Positions 21,455 through 31,567 of a stretch of 64,000 nucleotides of DNA are shown here, piece after piece. How positions within the stretch are numbered: the first letter of the stretch is position 1; the number at the start of each line of letters is the position of its first letter. The notes under the pieces are model-generated. The model did no database searches. It was not told the origin of the DNA and was given only the letters and a program-made list of their open reading frames with translations. The DNA is from Astrocystis sublimbata (Eukaryota; Ascomycota; Sordariomycetes; Xylariales; Xylariaceae). Where the stretch lies: positions 62,001 to 126,000 of the forward strand of contig JAJNNY010000055.1 of the NCBI GenBank assembly GCA_022453515.1. The letters are read 5' to 3'. Position numbers and translations under genes: made by a program.

Positions 21455-23301
21455 TCAAGCGAAAGAACGAAACGACGCGAAAGGATGCGTAGAAATAGAG
21501 CAGCACGGGTTGTTTACAGCTGAGGGCCGTAGTTCCGTAATGCAAGCGTAAAATAGTGTTTGCTGGTTGCCCAGGCGGCAGTACAGCAGCTGATTAAACA
21601 AACGGGCAGTAGATAAGGCAGGGCAGGGCAAGATGGAGGGGTATTGTAGGTAACCAATAACAAAAAACTCACCTCTCGGACCTTGATCTCATCTTCGTCT
21701 TCTTCGTCGCTCGAATCTGTAGTGCTTTCGCTCTCGTACTCCACTGCCTCTGATTTGGCAATTGCGCGACGCTTTTCAATCTTGATTGCACCTACCAACA
21801 ACGTCAATACTTCTGTCAAAACGTACCATGTATGGCGAGTCCGCTCACCTGGTCTGTTGGTCATATCCTTCTCCCTGTTCGTCAGACTCCTCTTTTTCCT
21901 TTTAAGACTGGCCAATTCGTCCTTGAACCCCTTTTGCGACTCCGGCGCAGCGGATGCAGCTCCGATCTGCGCCTCTAGTCTCTTGATGCTCTCATCAACA
22001 ACATATTGTTCCTCAATCACAGGCCGCAACGCATCTCTGAGCATTTCGCACGGCAAGGGACTCGGAAGTAGAGGAAGCATGCGCCCTCCATTTCGAGGAT
22101 CACCAGCAACGCACGGCTTGACTTCGGCTGTCTTGCGAAGCGCCTGGCGTCGCACCGCCGTTGGCCCTGTGAATAGATTGGGGCAGCCTTGCGGAGATGT
22201 CCATCCTGCGTCGGGCTTCTCTGTCCTATGGATAAACACGACGGAAGCGCTTGCAGCAGCGCTTGTTGGAAGTATAACAGGTCTTGATCCCGCTGTTGGA
22301 GTTGGACGCGGCACGGTAGGCGGCGGAACACGAGTCTGAGCCGGAGCCAGCGGCACACTCCCCATATTCTGAGCTTGGCCCTGAGGCGCCCAGGATACTG
22401 GATGACCGTTCGTTGCTCCATGGCCTGGTGTTTGGCCCAAGGCGGCAACATTCTTTCCGGATACAGGTGCTGCAGAGAATTGTGCCTGGCCTGGATAGCC
22501 CTGTCGAATATCAGAGGGTTGGGAAGCTGGGTAGTTTGCAGCATACGCGTGTGGCTGGAACGAAGAGGCCGGGTCCACCTGGTAAGAGGCCTGGCTTTGC
22601 TCTGGCTTGGGTGTAGATGATTGCGCTGGCGAGGCTGTTGTCATCCGAAGAAGGGATGGATTATTCCCATACGGCTGCTGTCCTTGGACGTAAGGCCCCG
22701 GAGGATTGTGTTGAGCTGTTGTCTCAGCCCAAGAGCTCCTCTGGAACTCATTCACACCAGCATGATGCTGAGGCTGCTGTTGAGGCTGCTGCTGAGCCTG
22801 GTGCTGAGGTTGGTGTTGAGATTGGTGTTGAGGTTGGTGTTGAAGCTGGTGTTGAGGCTGGTGTTGAGGTTGATGATGATATTGTTCATACCCAGAGGGG
22901 ACACCTCCGACAATTTCTTGAGGCTGAAACTGTCGGAAATCTAGGCCCTGATTGTTGGCATATGGAGGATTCGTCTGTTGAAATCCGCGGCTATGTGATT
23001 GCGATGGCATTGGAGAAGGGTCTAAAGACCTAACATCATGAGAGTAGCCATGCTGACCGTCAACTCCAAAGCTCAGATTAGAATACTGCTGTTGAGGGGG
23101 GTACTGTCCATGACTTTGCTGCCCATATGAGTTTGCACTCTGTTGGTAGCCAATGTGGCCGTATTGGTTCTCAAGGCCTTCCATATATGAGCCCATATGG
23201 TGGTCCACCTGTCCGACAAACCCACCATTATTGCCATTGCTGCTGACATTGCCACCGTCTACCGGTTCAATGGACCAGTCAGCAGTCTCATGCTGGGCCA
23301 T
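21455..23301 (-). CDS. Gln/His-rich protein of unknown function with coiled-coil and acidic C-terminus
   Basis: The frame starts at MAQHETADW (23301). Exons 23301-21849, 21791-21673 and 21589-21455 give 568 residues; the first intron (57 nt, GTGAGC...TAG) is well supported, the last exon less so. The N-terminal half is low-complexity, rich in Gln, Gly, Tyr and Pro, and includes a run of His-Gln-Pro-Gln-type units coded by a 12-bp repeat. After residue 330 a conserved-looking region follows (HRTEKPDAGWTSPQGCP, then GPTAVRRQALRKTAEVKPC), then a coiled-coil-like segment and an acidic stretch (STTDSSDEEDEDEIKVRE). I do not recognise a family. Its 3' end lies only about 90 bp upstream of the next gene's start on the same strand, unusually tight for a fungus. 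Confidence 0.7.
22790..22875. repeat. 12-bp minisatellite coding His-Gln units
   Basis: About seven tandem, slightly diverged copies of a 12-bp unit (plus-strand form GGTGTTGAGGTT). On the minus strand they code for repeated QHQP-type units inside the Q-rich protein. The unit is a multiple of three, so copy-number change would keep the frame. Confidence 0.75.
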
Positions 23302-26131
23302 AACGAAGGCCGACAACCTCGACAACCACTGACAACCACTTAGACGAAGCGCAACTACAGGGGTTCGTCACGTGATCTAGAAGGATGTAAGTGGGATGCA
23401 TGCCAAGCCGCTAAGCCATAAGCGAGGGGGGCGTGCATCAATCAATGACTGCACTGCACTGGTTCTTGTCCAGTAAACAGAGGCACCTACCAATAGTAAT
23501 ACACCAAGATTGTGTGCCAGGTCAATACCCGATAACTTGGTTGGTTGAGTTATATTGGGTTATGAGTGCACACAGCCTGTGTCGAATTGATTTTTTTTGA
23601 ATGTTGGGAGACGGGAGTGGGGAGAGGCAAGAATGAGATCAAAGGATGTGGGTGTGGAGGAATGAAGAAGAGTGGGCGTGTGCCTAGTAGGCAGGTGGCA
23701 GGGCTGCTGCAATGTGGTGACCGGCCAGGAAAGGAATAGTACCAAATCTACAAACGGAATGATCAGCTTCAGTTACCTTAGCAAGTTGTCCAGCACGGCA
23801 GGAAAGGTGCGATTGGCAGCGTTTGCGACGACAAAAGAGGAAAAAGAGATGTTGTGACATCCAGGTGCTCCCATGAAGGGTACGAATAAGAACAGCAGGT
23901 GAGTGGTGAACGCCTTGCGACACATGCGCGTGCTAAGGCTTGCCCGTGGTTTGCCAGCAGTGCTAACCATCGTGAAGATGACTACCAAGAGGTCATCGTC
24001 GAGGCGATCCATCTAATGCGGTAGCAGAGTTGCAACTGCCCCAAAGAGCCTACAGGCCCTTCAGAGCACCAAATGCCCCGGAATCTTGCAGTGGCAATAG
24101 GCATGTGCAATCACACAGCCTACTACCTCGACAACATGTCGAGGAATTGACGCAGTGTAAACTGGCGGTACAAGGCGGGATGTGCTCATTGCGGGTGGCA
24201 GTCTTCGGATCCGGGCCAAGTTGACTAGACTCTGGGTTGTTCGCCTTTTAACCACTTCATGATGGATGTATAGAGGCCGAATAGGTGAAAGGGGAACCGT
24301 TGACCCTGAACAAACCCTCACGCACGCCCGCATACGAATGACCCAATGCCCGATTTGGTGGTGAGGCTCCGTCTCCCACATCTAAAGTGTGACCGGTATA
24401 ATGCGCAAGTCTTTCTGCCGGGTCTCCCACCCTTGTTAAGTGCCGCCTGCTTCCTCCCTCTAACTCTGCTTTGTTGGTCTTTCTTAAGGCCAGGAAACAT
24501 GAAGGGGATTCTAGAGGGTCACTGATGACATGGGCATCTCCTGGGATCAGAATTCAAGCATTCCGACTCCCACTCTCGGTCAGGGCTTGGCCAGATTACA
24601 CTGGTTCCAGTGGTGTTTTCGCAAGTGCATTTTTTTTACTTGTAAGTGTAGCAAATCAGTTGCTGCTGCCACGGCTGGCTTCCCATTTGGATCCGAGCCT
24701 GCCTCGCCTCGGCTTACCACCTGCAATTCACTTTTGCAGGTTGGTGATCGAATTTTGGAGACCGGTGGGAAACAGCCAATGACAGAGCACCAACAAACGC
24801 CAGCCCGCACTCCAAATACAGAAATCTTGCTTTTCGCACTCACCCCACAGTTGGGCTTAATGCAGATGCAGACACAATAGGTGATGGGGTAAGGCTCAGG
24901 AGGGAAAGTGGAAGGAGATAGGTGGTTTTCGGCATACCCTGAATAGCTATTTTCCAGTCCGGATCAATACCAACACTGCAAGCTGTAATCGCTACTGATT
25001 ATGCAGTCGCTGATAGTAAGCGCAGCGCTGCGTCCTGTCGTGGTGCTCCCTTACGCGAGAGGAAAAGAAGATTTACAACATGTGGTGTCTTTTCGTACAC
25101 AATTAATGAAGAAGGCGATCTTCATGAGTCTATTTTGATGTTATTGAGAAGAGTGAAATGGTCCAGAGGAGATGAAGGATGGGCGAAGAAAAGGTTGGTT
25201 TCAATAAACAAGGGAAGGGGAAGGCTGCCTGGGCGCGTGGTCTCTTGGTGGCTGGGAAGAGGTGACGCGACCGAGGAAATTGATGTTCAAGGGAGCGCAA
25301 ATCATTAGATCAATCCTTTGATTACGTATGGCCCGGGTCTCAACATGGGACATCAATTATTATTGACGGTATACAAGTCAAAGCACGCGCGCATACCGAA
25401 GTTGAGGCGGCTACGGGTGCGGAGAGAAGGGGATGATGGTGTTGATGGGTCGAAGAGATTGAGAAGGAGAAAGGGCCAGAAGGGCGGATTTGAGAGGGAG
25501 GAGGTAGGCTCGGTAGGTACCTAGGTAGGTAGGTTTGGGAGTATGGAGAAGGGGGCCGGATCGCCAGCCAGCCAGCGCGCTGCATTTAGCAGTCGCAAGC
25601 TCCGAAAGGGTGCAGTTGCAAAGCTAAAGTTGGCAGCAAAGGCCTGAGACCATGGGGGTCGAGGGGGCCACTGCTACCCAACTTGGTCTAGCTGAGCAAT
25701 ACAACGCCGGCTGCGTGCAAATCACAGGTGAGACAACGCCTCTCTGTCATGTGGGACTGCTACGTATTTTTTGAATCGACACCTAAGCACGGACCAAGTC
25801 GCGTATATGCAGGTGGAATGGAAATATTTCAGAGACAACCTCCAAGGTTCTAAAGGTCATTGTGTCGGACGGTGTTTTAAGTGCACATATGCATATGCAA
25901 TAATACAAATTGGGACATCAGGGACCTGAGGTCCGCTGCGATACCTTCGTATATACTTACATGTAGGTACTAACAAGATTTGAGGCGAATTTCGATTGTG
26001 CTTGGATAGGGAGTGACAAACGGGGCCAGACCTCTGGACGTGCAGACTCCACGTCCTTACTAGGACATGCTCATTGCTCACATATCTCATATATTAATCG
26101 TCGAATTCTATGTACATGTGGCACAAGTCGC
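23302..26131. other. Long gene-poor region
   Basis: About 2.8 kb without a gene I can support. Open frames here (for example 23773-24012, 24471-24782, 24530-24880, 25340-25585) overlap on both strands, have skewed composition and no domain. Repeats of TAGGTAGG type occur near 25520-25533. Confidence 0.5.
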
Positions 26132-26556
26132 AATATTACCCAGGTCAGCTACTGGAACGTTAGCCCTCACTATTGGAACTTTCAACTAGCATGCTTTCGG
26201 AGCTTTTGCCCCATATATAAGTCCTATCTACTTCAATACATAATACAAAAACCCAGACCCTAGGCCTAACCCTAACCCTAACCACTAACCCAAACTCTAA
26301 TTCTAACCCTAAATCTAACCCTAACCCTAAAAGTGCTTTTAGAATTATTTATTTATTTTTATAGCTTAATATTTTAATTATTCTAGAGTTTACTTAGAAG
26401 TAGATCTATAAGTGTGCTTTTATCTTAGCATAAGCTAGGGGGGTCGACTATCTCAGCCAATCAATTTTATAAAAGCCCCATTTATTTCCAAAAACATGCT
26501 AGTTTAAAGTTCCAATAGTGAGGGCTAACGTTCCAGTAGCTGACCTGAATATTACC
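26132..26556. mobile_element. Non-autonomous inverted-repeat DNA transposon (MITE-like) with target-site duplication
   Basis: The element spans 26141-26547 (407 bp). Its ends are inverted repeats that begin CAGGTCAGCTACTGG. They match perfectly for 42 bases and continue with two mismatches to about base 58. The nine bases AATATTACC occur directly on both sides (26132-26140 and 26548-26556), a clear target-site duplication. Such 8-9 bp duplications are typical of hAT (8) or Mutator-like (9) elements; which family supplied the transposase cannot be decided from the ends alone. The interior is AT-rich, has no open frame for a transposase, and includes telomere-like CCCTAA repeats. The element must have moved using an enzyme encoded elsewhere. 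Confidence 0.9.
26265..26330. repeat. Interstitial telomere-like (CCCTAA)n tract inside the MITE
   Basis: About ten degenerate CCCTAA/CTAACC units, several perfect, lie inside the inverted-repeat element. CCCTAA is the usual fungal telomere repeat. Flanking single-copy genes on both sides and the surrounding inverted repeats show this is not a chromosome end. Confidence 0.9.
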
Positions 26557-26929
26557 AATATCATGCCTTCTGTCTATTCGACGTCTGTTCAACATATCAC
26601 ATTATTGTTGTTCGGTTGTATGTGGCTGACTGCGTGAACACACGTGGCTGGCTGGCTTATATCCGAAGCTACGAGGTTCTTGGTATGATTGATCGTTCAG
26701 CCCATCTAAAATGACCAATTAGAAAAGCAAACAGGGTGACACATAAATTGTTATCGATTCAAATGGATTATGAAGCAGCAGAGTCAAATGGCGTATACAG
26801 TACGAGCATCATGATACGACTCACCCTATAATATAAGTAAGTGTGCGCAATTTGCATTAGGCTTGTTTTGGCGACTGGTTGCAATGATACAAACCGTGCG
26901 TGACGGCTGATGTTCCAATGGCCATTTCT
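26557..26929. other. Intergenic region right of the MITE
   Basis: About 370 bases between the mobile element and the stop codon of the RWD-domain gene. I see no open frame or motif worth naming. Confidence 0.5.
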
Positions 26930-27694
26930 TCATTTAACTCCAATGGCGCCCAGGAATATATCCCTGTGTTGCGGGTGCGTGACACTTTGCACAACGTCGC
27001 CCATGGATTCAACTTCGCGAATGCCCTCGCCATGGGTGAATTGCCACACCTCGGACGGGGCGCAGCCATCGTCGGTGTCGTACCGGACCTGAAAGGCCTG
27101 CCACCTCTGATTTCTCAGCTCTGACATATGTGCATCGACAACGTTTCTCTGGCCGGAGAATATCAAGACACCGGGATAGCCGGGCTTGGTGACGCCAGAG
27201 ACTCCCGAGCCGGCCATGGTGGGATTCAGGGCGAGCTTCCGCTTGTTGGTGTTGAGAAGGTGATGGAGCCAGATGATGACGGTCCTGTTGGCGAGAGCAT
27301 TGGCTTTTTGCACTGTATCCTCCGTCGCCTGTGATGTTGCAATCTGTGCACGATTATCTTGGGACTCAACCAGATCTCTGAAAGCTAGGAGTAAAGCATC
27401 CAGGACCTCTTCGCCTGGTGGAGATGCTAAGGAAGAAAATGCAGCCTTCGCAGCCGACCTCAGGTCCTCTTTCTGATGTCCCAAGGCAGTTATGACTTGG
27501 GGAAATCCATCTAGAGGATAGGTTTCTGGCAACCTGAGCAGTAGGACTGCTGGAGGTTTTGTAGCGGTTTCCTGGTCACTGGAGATTGAATATTTGAGCT
27601 CTCGGGCGTTTGGAGCGAAGCTTAGGGCATCGGGGTACATTGCCTGCAGTAGTCCCAGCTCATCTTTGAAGCGCTCTTCTGCTTCGGTTGCCAT
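26930..27694 (-). CDS. RWD-domain protein (RWDD2-like, with C-terminal DUF1115)
   Basis: A single exon of 254 residues from MATEAEERF (27694). Residues 1-115 look like an RWD domain: an acidic helix (ERFKDELGLLQAMYPDAL), beta strands and the conserved turn YPLDGFPQV, close to the usual YP...P motif. The second half matches the RWDD2/DUF1115 type, with IWLHHLLNTNKRK, GYPGVLIFSGQ and the C-terminal FQVRYD segment. RWD domains are protein-interaction modules related to ubiquitin-conjugating enzymes but lacking the catalytic cysteine; the function of RWDD2 proteins is not well established. It is divergently placed from SLY1. Confidence 0.85.
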   Translation of the reverse strand: MATEAEERFKDELGLLQAMYPDALSFAPNARELKYSISSDQETATKPPAVLLLRLPETYPLDGFPQVITALGHQKEDLRSAAKAAFSSLASPPGEEVLDALLLAFRDLVESQDNRAQIATSQATEDTVQKANALANRTVIIWLHHLLNTNKRKLALNPTMAGSGVSGVTKPGYPGVLIFSGQRNVVDAHMSELRNQRWQAFQVRYDTDDGCAPSEVWQFTHGEGIREVESMGDVVQSVTHPQHRDIFLGAIGVK

Positions 27695-28348
27695 GTTTCG
27701 CAAGGAAATGGGACCCGTCGTTCAGGGGGAGAATACGGAATTGAGATAACCTTATTGTACCCGTTAGGACCTATAGATATCATACAGCCAAGACGATAGA
27801 TAACCTCAGGCTTGAACCCATGGTCAATTGATGGTGGGGTTCAGACATGACGTAAGGTAAACTTACATGTACCTAGCAACCACTTACGTATCATGAAATG
27901 TCTATCTCCCTTTGGAGCAACATGCATATGAAGATAGACTAGTAGACATTAATCATTGCCATAGATTTCATATAAATAGGTAATCAGTATCAGATTACAT
28001 GGAGATCGATGGGCGGTTGACGGTGTACAATGCACATAGTATTTATGACAGTGCGAATGGCGACAGGTGCATAGAGTACAAGCACGGTAGGTACAGTATG
28101 CGTACATGCATGCCAAGCGGCTCTAACGTACGTCCAACATCGGGACACCTTAGCAGACACCGAGCTACATTCGCCCTTCCTATCAAGCAACACCAACACA
28201 GCACTGATGCCTTCGTATTCGAGAAGCACCACTTGCCCTTCTCTGTCCGTGCCGTAACCGATGATCTCCCAACGGTGAACCAGACAACAGACGAGAGTCG
28301 ATCCGCAATCCCTACCTCGGCCTATTCCGTCGCCTCGCTTCCCCCGTC
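27695..28348. promoter_or_regulatory. Divergent upstream region of RWD-domain gene and SLY1
   Basis: The 654 bp separating the two start codons must hold both promoters. A TATAAAT-like stretch lies near 27970-27976. The open frame 27999-28388 crosses the SLY1 start and first exon in another frame and is not considered coding. Confidence 0.5.
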
Positions 28349-30733
28349 ATGGCCACCGCCGGCCATTCGCTGCGTGATCGTCAGATAGGTATGTGAGCTC
28401 TATTTACTTTAATATAATATCCAATACTCACACCAGCGACCCGCCAGCGTCCCTCAAGAAGATCCTCAACCTCAACGAGACCGTGTCCCAGGACGACAGT
28501 GACGATCCCCATGCGAACGGCCTTGCGCCAGTCGGGCCCATCCTCAACGCCGATGGCGATCCCGTCTGGAAGGTCCTCGTCTTCGACGACCTGGGCCGCG
28601 ATGTCATCAGCAGTGTCCTGCGCGTGAGCGACCTACGCTCCATGGGCGTCACCATGCACATGCACATCTCCGCCCAACGACACCCCATTCCCGACGTCCC
28701 TGTCATATACTTCGTCGAGCCGAACTCGACCTCGTTGCAGGGCATCACCACCGACCTGCAGAAAGGCCTCTACTCCCCGGCTTATGTCAACTTCCTGTCC
28801 TCCATCCCGCGACCGCTCCTCGAAGACCTCGCTTCCCAGACTGCCACCGCCGGCACCGCCGAACACATAGCCCAGGTTTTCGACCAGTACCTGAATTTCA
28901 TAGTGGCTGAGCCCGACCTGTTCAGTCTGGGCATGCAGAAAGAGCACACATACTGGGCCCTCAACAGCGCAAAGACCAAAGACGAGGAGCTGGATTATGT
29001 CGTCGACCGCATAGTGAGCGGTCTGTTCAGCGTCATCGTCACTATGGGTGCGACCGCCTGCCAGTCTCCCCCTCCAAAACACCACACTAACATGCAGCAG
29101 GGATTATACCTATCATTCGATGTCCCAAGGGCGCGGCGGCCGACATGATTGCAGGGAAACTTGATCGAAAGCTCCGTGACCATATCTTAAACTCCAAAGA
29201 CAACCTATTCAACGCGCGGCCCGCATCATCGGCCGGAACCCCCGCCTCCCGACCTGTTCTTATCATTCTCGATCGTAACGTGGACCTGAACCCGATGCTG
29301 TCGCACTCCTGGACCTACCAGTCATTGGTCCACGACGTACTCAACATGAAGCTCAATCGAATAACCATCGAGACGCCCGTGGACGAGGACAACCCGGCCA
29401 AGGGGGTCACAAAGAAAGGCTACGACCTGACATCGGCCGACTTCTTCTGGGAGAAGAATGCCGCTCTCCCTTTCCCGCAGGTCGCGGAAGACATCGACGC
29501 CGAATTATCGCGATACAAGGAGGACGCCGCCGACATCACCAAGAAGACCGGCGCTTCCTCGATAGAAGACCTGCAAAACGACACCAGCGCAAGCGCGCAG
29601 CACCTCAAGACCGCCATAACACTGCTGCCTGAGCTGCGAGAGAGGAAAGCCGTGTTGGATATGCATATGAACATATTGGCCGCTCTCCTGTCCGGTATCA
29701 AGAACAGGCAGCTAGACAACTATTTCCAGATGGAGGAGAACGTCATGAAGCAGACAAAAGCCCAGATGCTCGAGACCATCAAGGACGAGGAGAAGGGGAC
29801 CGAGTCGCTGGACAAGCTGAGATTGTTCATCATATGGTTCCTCAGCACCGAACAGGAGGTCGGCAGGGCAGACTGGACGCAGTTCGAGGAAGCTCTCACG
29901 GCGGCGGGCGTCAATACTACCTGCCTGCCTTATATCCGACAGTGCGTACAACCATACATCTCTTCTTATCCCATCCCATCCCATCCCATCTCATCTCTAG
30001 CATAAATAAGACCCCCAAATTTCGGGAGTCGAGTAACTAGACTAACCAACCACCCCAACAAAACAGAGTCCGCGCCACCACGAAAATGACCCAACTCACG
30101 ACAATCAACAACAACCCCTCGTCGCAACCCAACGCCCAAGGCGGCACCACGGACCTCTTCGGCCGCTTCTCCTCGCTCTCGACGCGCCTCACAGACCGCC
30201 TGAAGGAAACAGGCGTCGGCGTCCCCGGAAACCTCGCGTCGAACTTCGACTCTCTCATCGGCGGAATCAAGAACTTCCTGCCTGCCAACCGCGACCTGAC
30301 AGTTACGAAAATCGTCGAGTCCATCATGGACCCGCAGACGGCATCCACCAGCGCTATTGCCAAGACGGAGAATTATCTGTATTTCGATCCCAGGAGCGCG
30401 AATGCGCGCGGCACTATGCCGCCGCCGAGCGTCGTGCGTGCGGGGACGGGTGCTGGTGGTAATATGCCGGGGGGGGCCGCGACGCTGGGTGTGGGTCAGG
30501 GGGCCGGGGGCGCCGCGGCTAGTTTCGGCCAGAGACGCCAGGGGTACACGGATGCTATTGTCTTTACCGTCGGCGGCGGCAGCATGGATGAGTATGGGAA
30601 TCTGCAGGAGTGGGTAAGGCGCACTGGAGAAGGTAGGGCGAAGAAGAGGGTTGTGTATGGGAGTACGGAGTTGTTGAATGCGGAGGAGTTTATCAGGGAG
30701 GAGTTGGAGAGGTTGGGGGGGGAGGTTCCTTAG
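28349..30733 (+). CDS. sly1: Sly1, Sec1/Munc18-family protein of ER-Golgi vesicle fusion
   Basis: Exons 28349-28388, 28448-29047, 29101-29941 and 30067-30733 join in phase to 715 residues. SM proteins clasp SNARE bundles; Sly1 acts on the syntaxin Sed5 at ER-Golgi membranes. Seen: the start MATAGHSLRDRQI leading into ASLKKILNLNE, then WKVLVFDDLGRDVISSVLRV, VPVIYFVEPN, the central LIILDRNVDLNPMLSHSWTY, and the C-terminal IVFTVGGGSMDEYGNL that is characteristic of Sly1-type SM proteins. The short first exon is set by the conserved MATxGHSLRxRQ start. The third intron carries a small CCCAT repeat. A Gly/Ala-rich loop near residues 610-640 is somewhat longer and lower in complexity than the rest. 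It is an essential housekeeping gene. Confidence 0.97.
29968..29991. repeat. (CCCAT)n microsatellite in SLY1 intron 3
   Basis: About four to five tandem CCCAT pentamers lie inside the 125-nt third intron. Because they are intronic, length change should not alter the protein. Confidence 0.7.
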
Positions 30734-31567
30734 GTTTTGGGGTACTACATCATTGTAATGTAGGTACGATACCTGAGGGTTTACATGAGGGCTTACCTTA
30801 AGTGCCTACGTACTGGATTGGACTGGACTTCAATGGTGAGCAAGTAGGGAGTAGAGGAGAGGATGAAGAAGGAGAGAAAATATATATATACCATTTTTGG
30901 CATTGTCTGTCTACTTTGTCTGTTTATTTGATACTTGTTTGTTACCTGCTTACTTGCTTGGCTGTTCTCGTCAATTCTTCATGGTGGGTGGGTGTGTGTT
31001 CAAGTTCGTGACTTGATTCGATGCTATCTATGTTATCTAGGTATGTCAGATGAGACACCAGTCGTCACATTTTTCATCCCAGCAGTAATTAGATTAGATA
31101 GATAGATTAGATATATGTATGTACGTTGAACATACAACTCTCAAGAAGACGAAGGAAAGAAAAACGCCTCTATGCCTACCTACGTAGATATATGTTCAAA
31201 CATACCTACCTACATTACATACTATCATGGTATCCAACAGGCACTCGCTCAGTCCATGCACACACAATCAAGAAACCACAAGAGGCAGATTTATAAGTAA
31301 GTAAGTAGAGAACTTCGAATGTAGGTATTTCATCATATATACATACATGCATGACTACCTAGGTACCTAAGGTATGCTATAAAACAAGCAAGAAAAAGCC
31401 GCACGCACGCAAACTGGGAATCCGACACCTCCGCAAACAAAAACTTCAAGATATCATGATCAAGCTTAAATCCCATTCAGCCTTCACGCTTCAAGGACAT
31501 CCATCTCGCTTTGGAAGACCAGGCCAACAACATAAATAAAACCCAGCCAAATTCAACTTCAATAAAC
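30734..31567. other. Convergent intergenic region (SLY1 / chitin synthase)
   Basis: About 830 bases rich in TACC/GGTA tetranucleotides and short AT runs. The plus-strand open frame starting at 31511 is an antisense shadow of the chitin synthase 3' end. No gene supported. Confidence 0.6.

Noticed and set aside
26265..26330. Telomere repeats as a sign of a chromosome end or subtelomere
   Set aside because: The repeats sit inside a 407-bp inverted-repeat element flanked by ordinary housekeeping genes on both sides.
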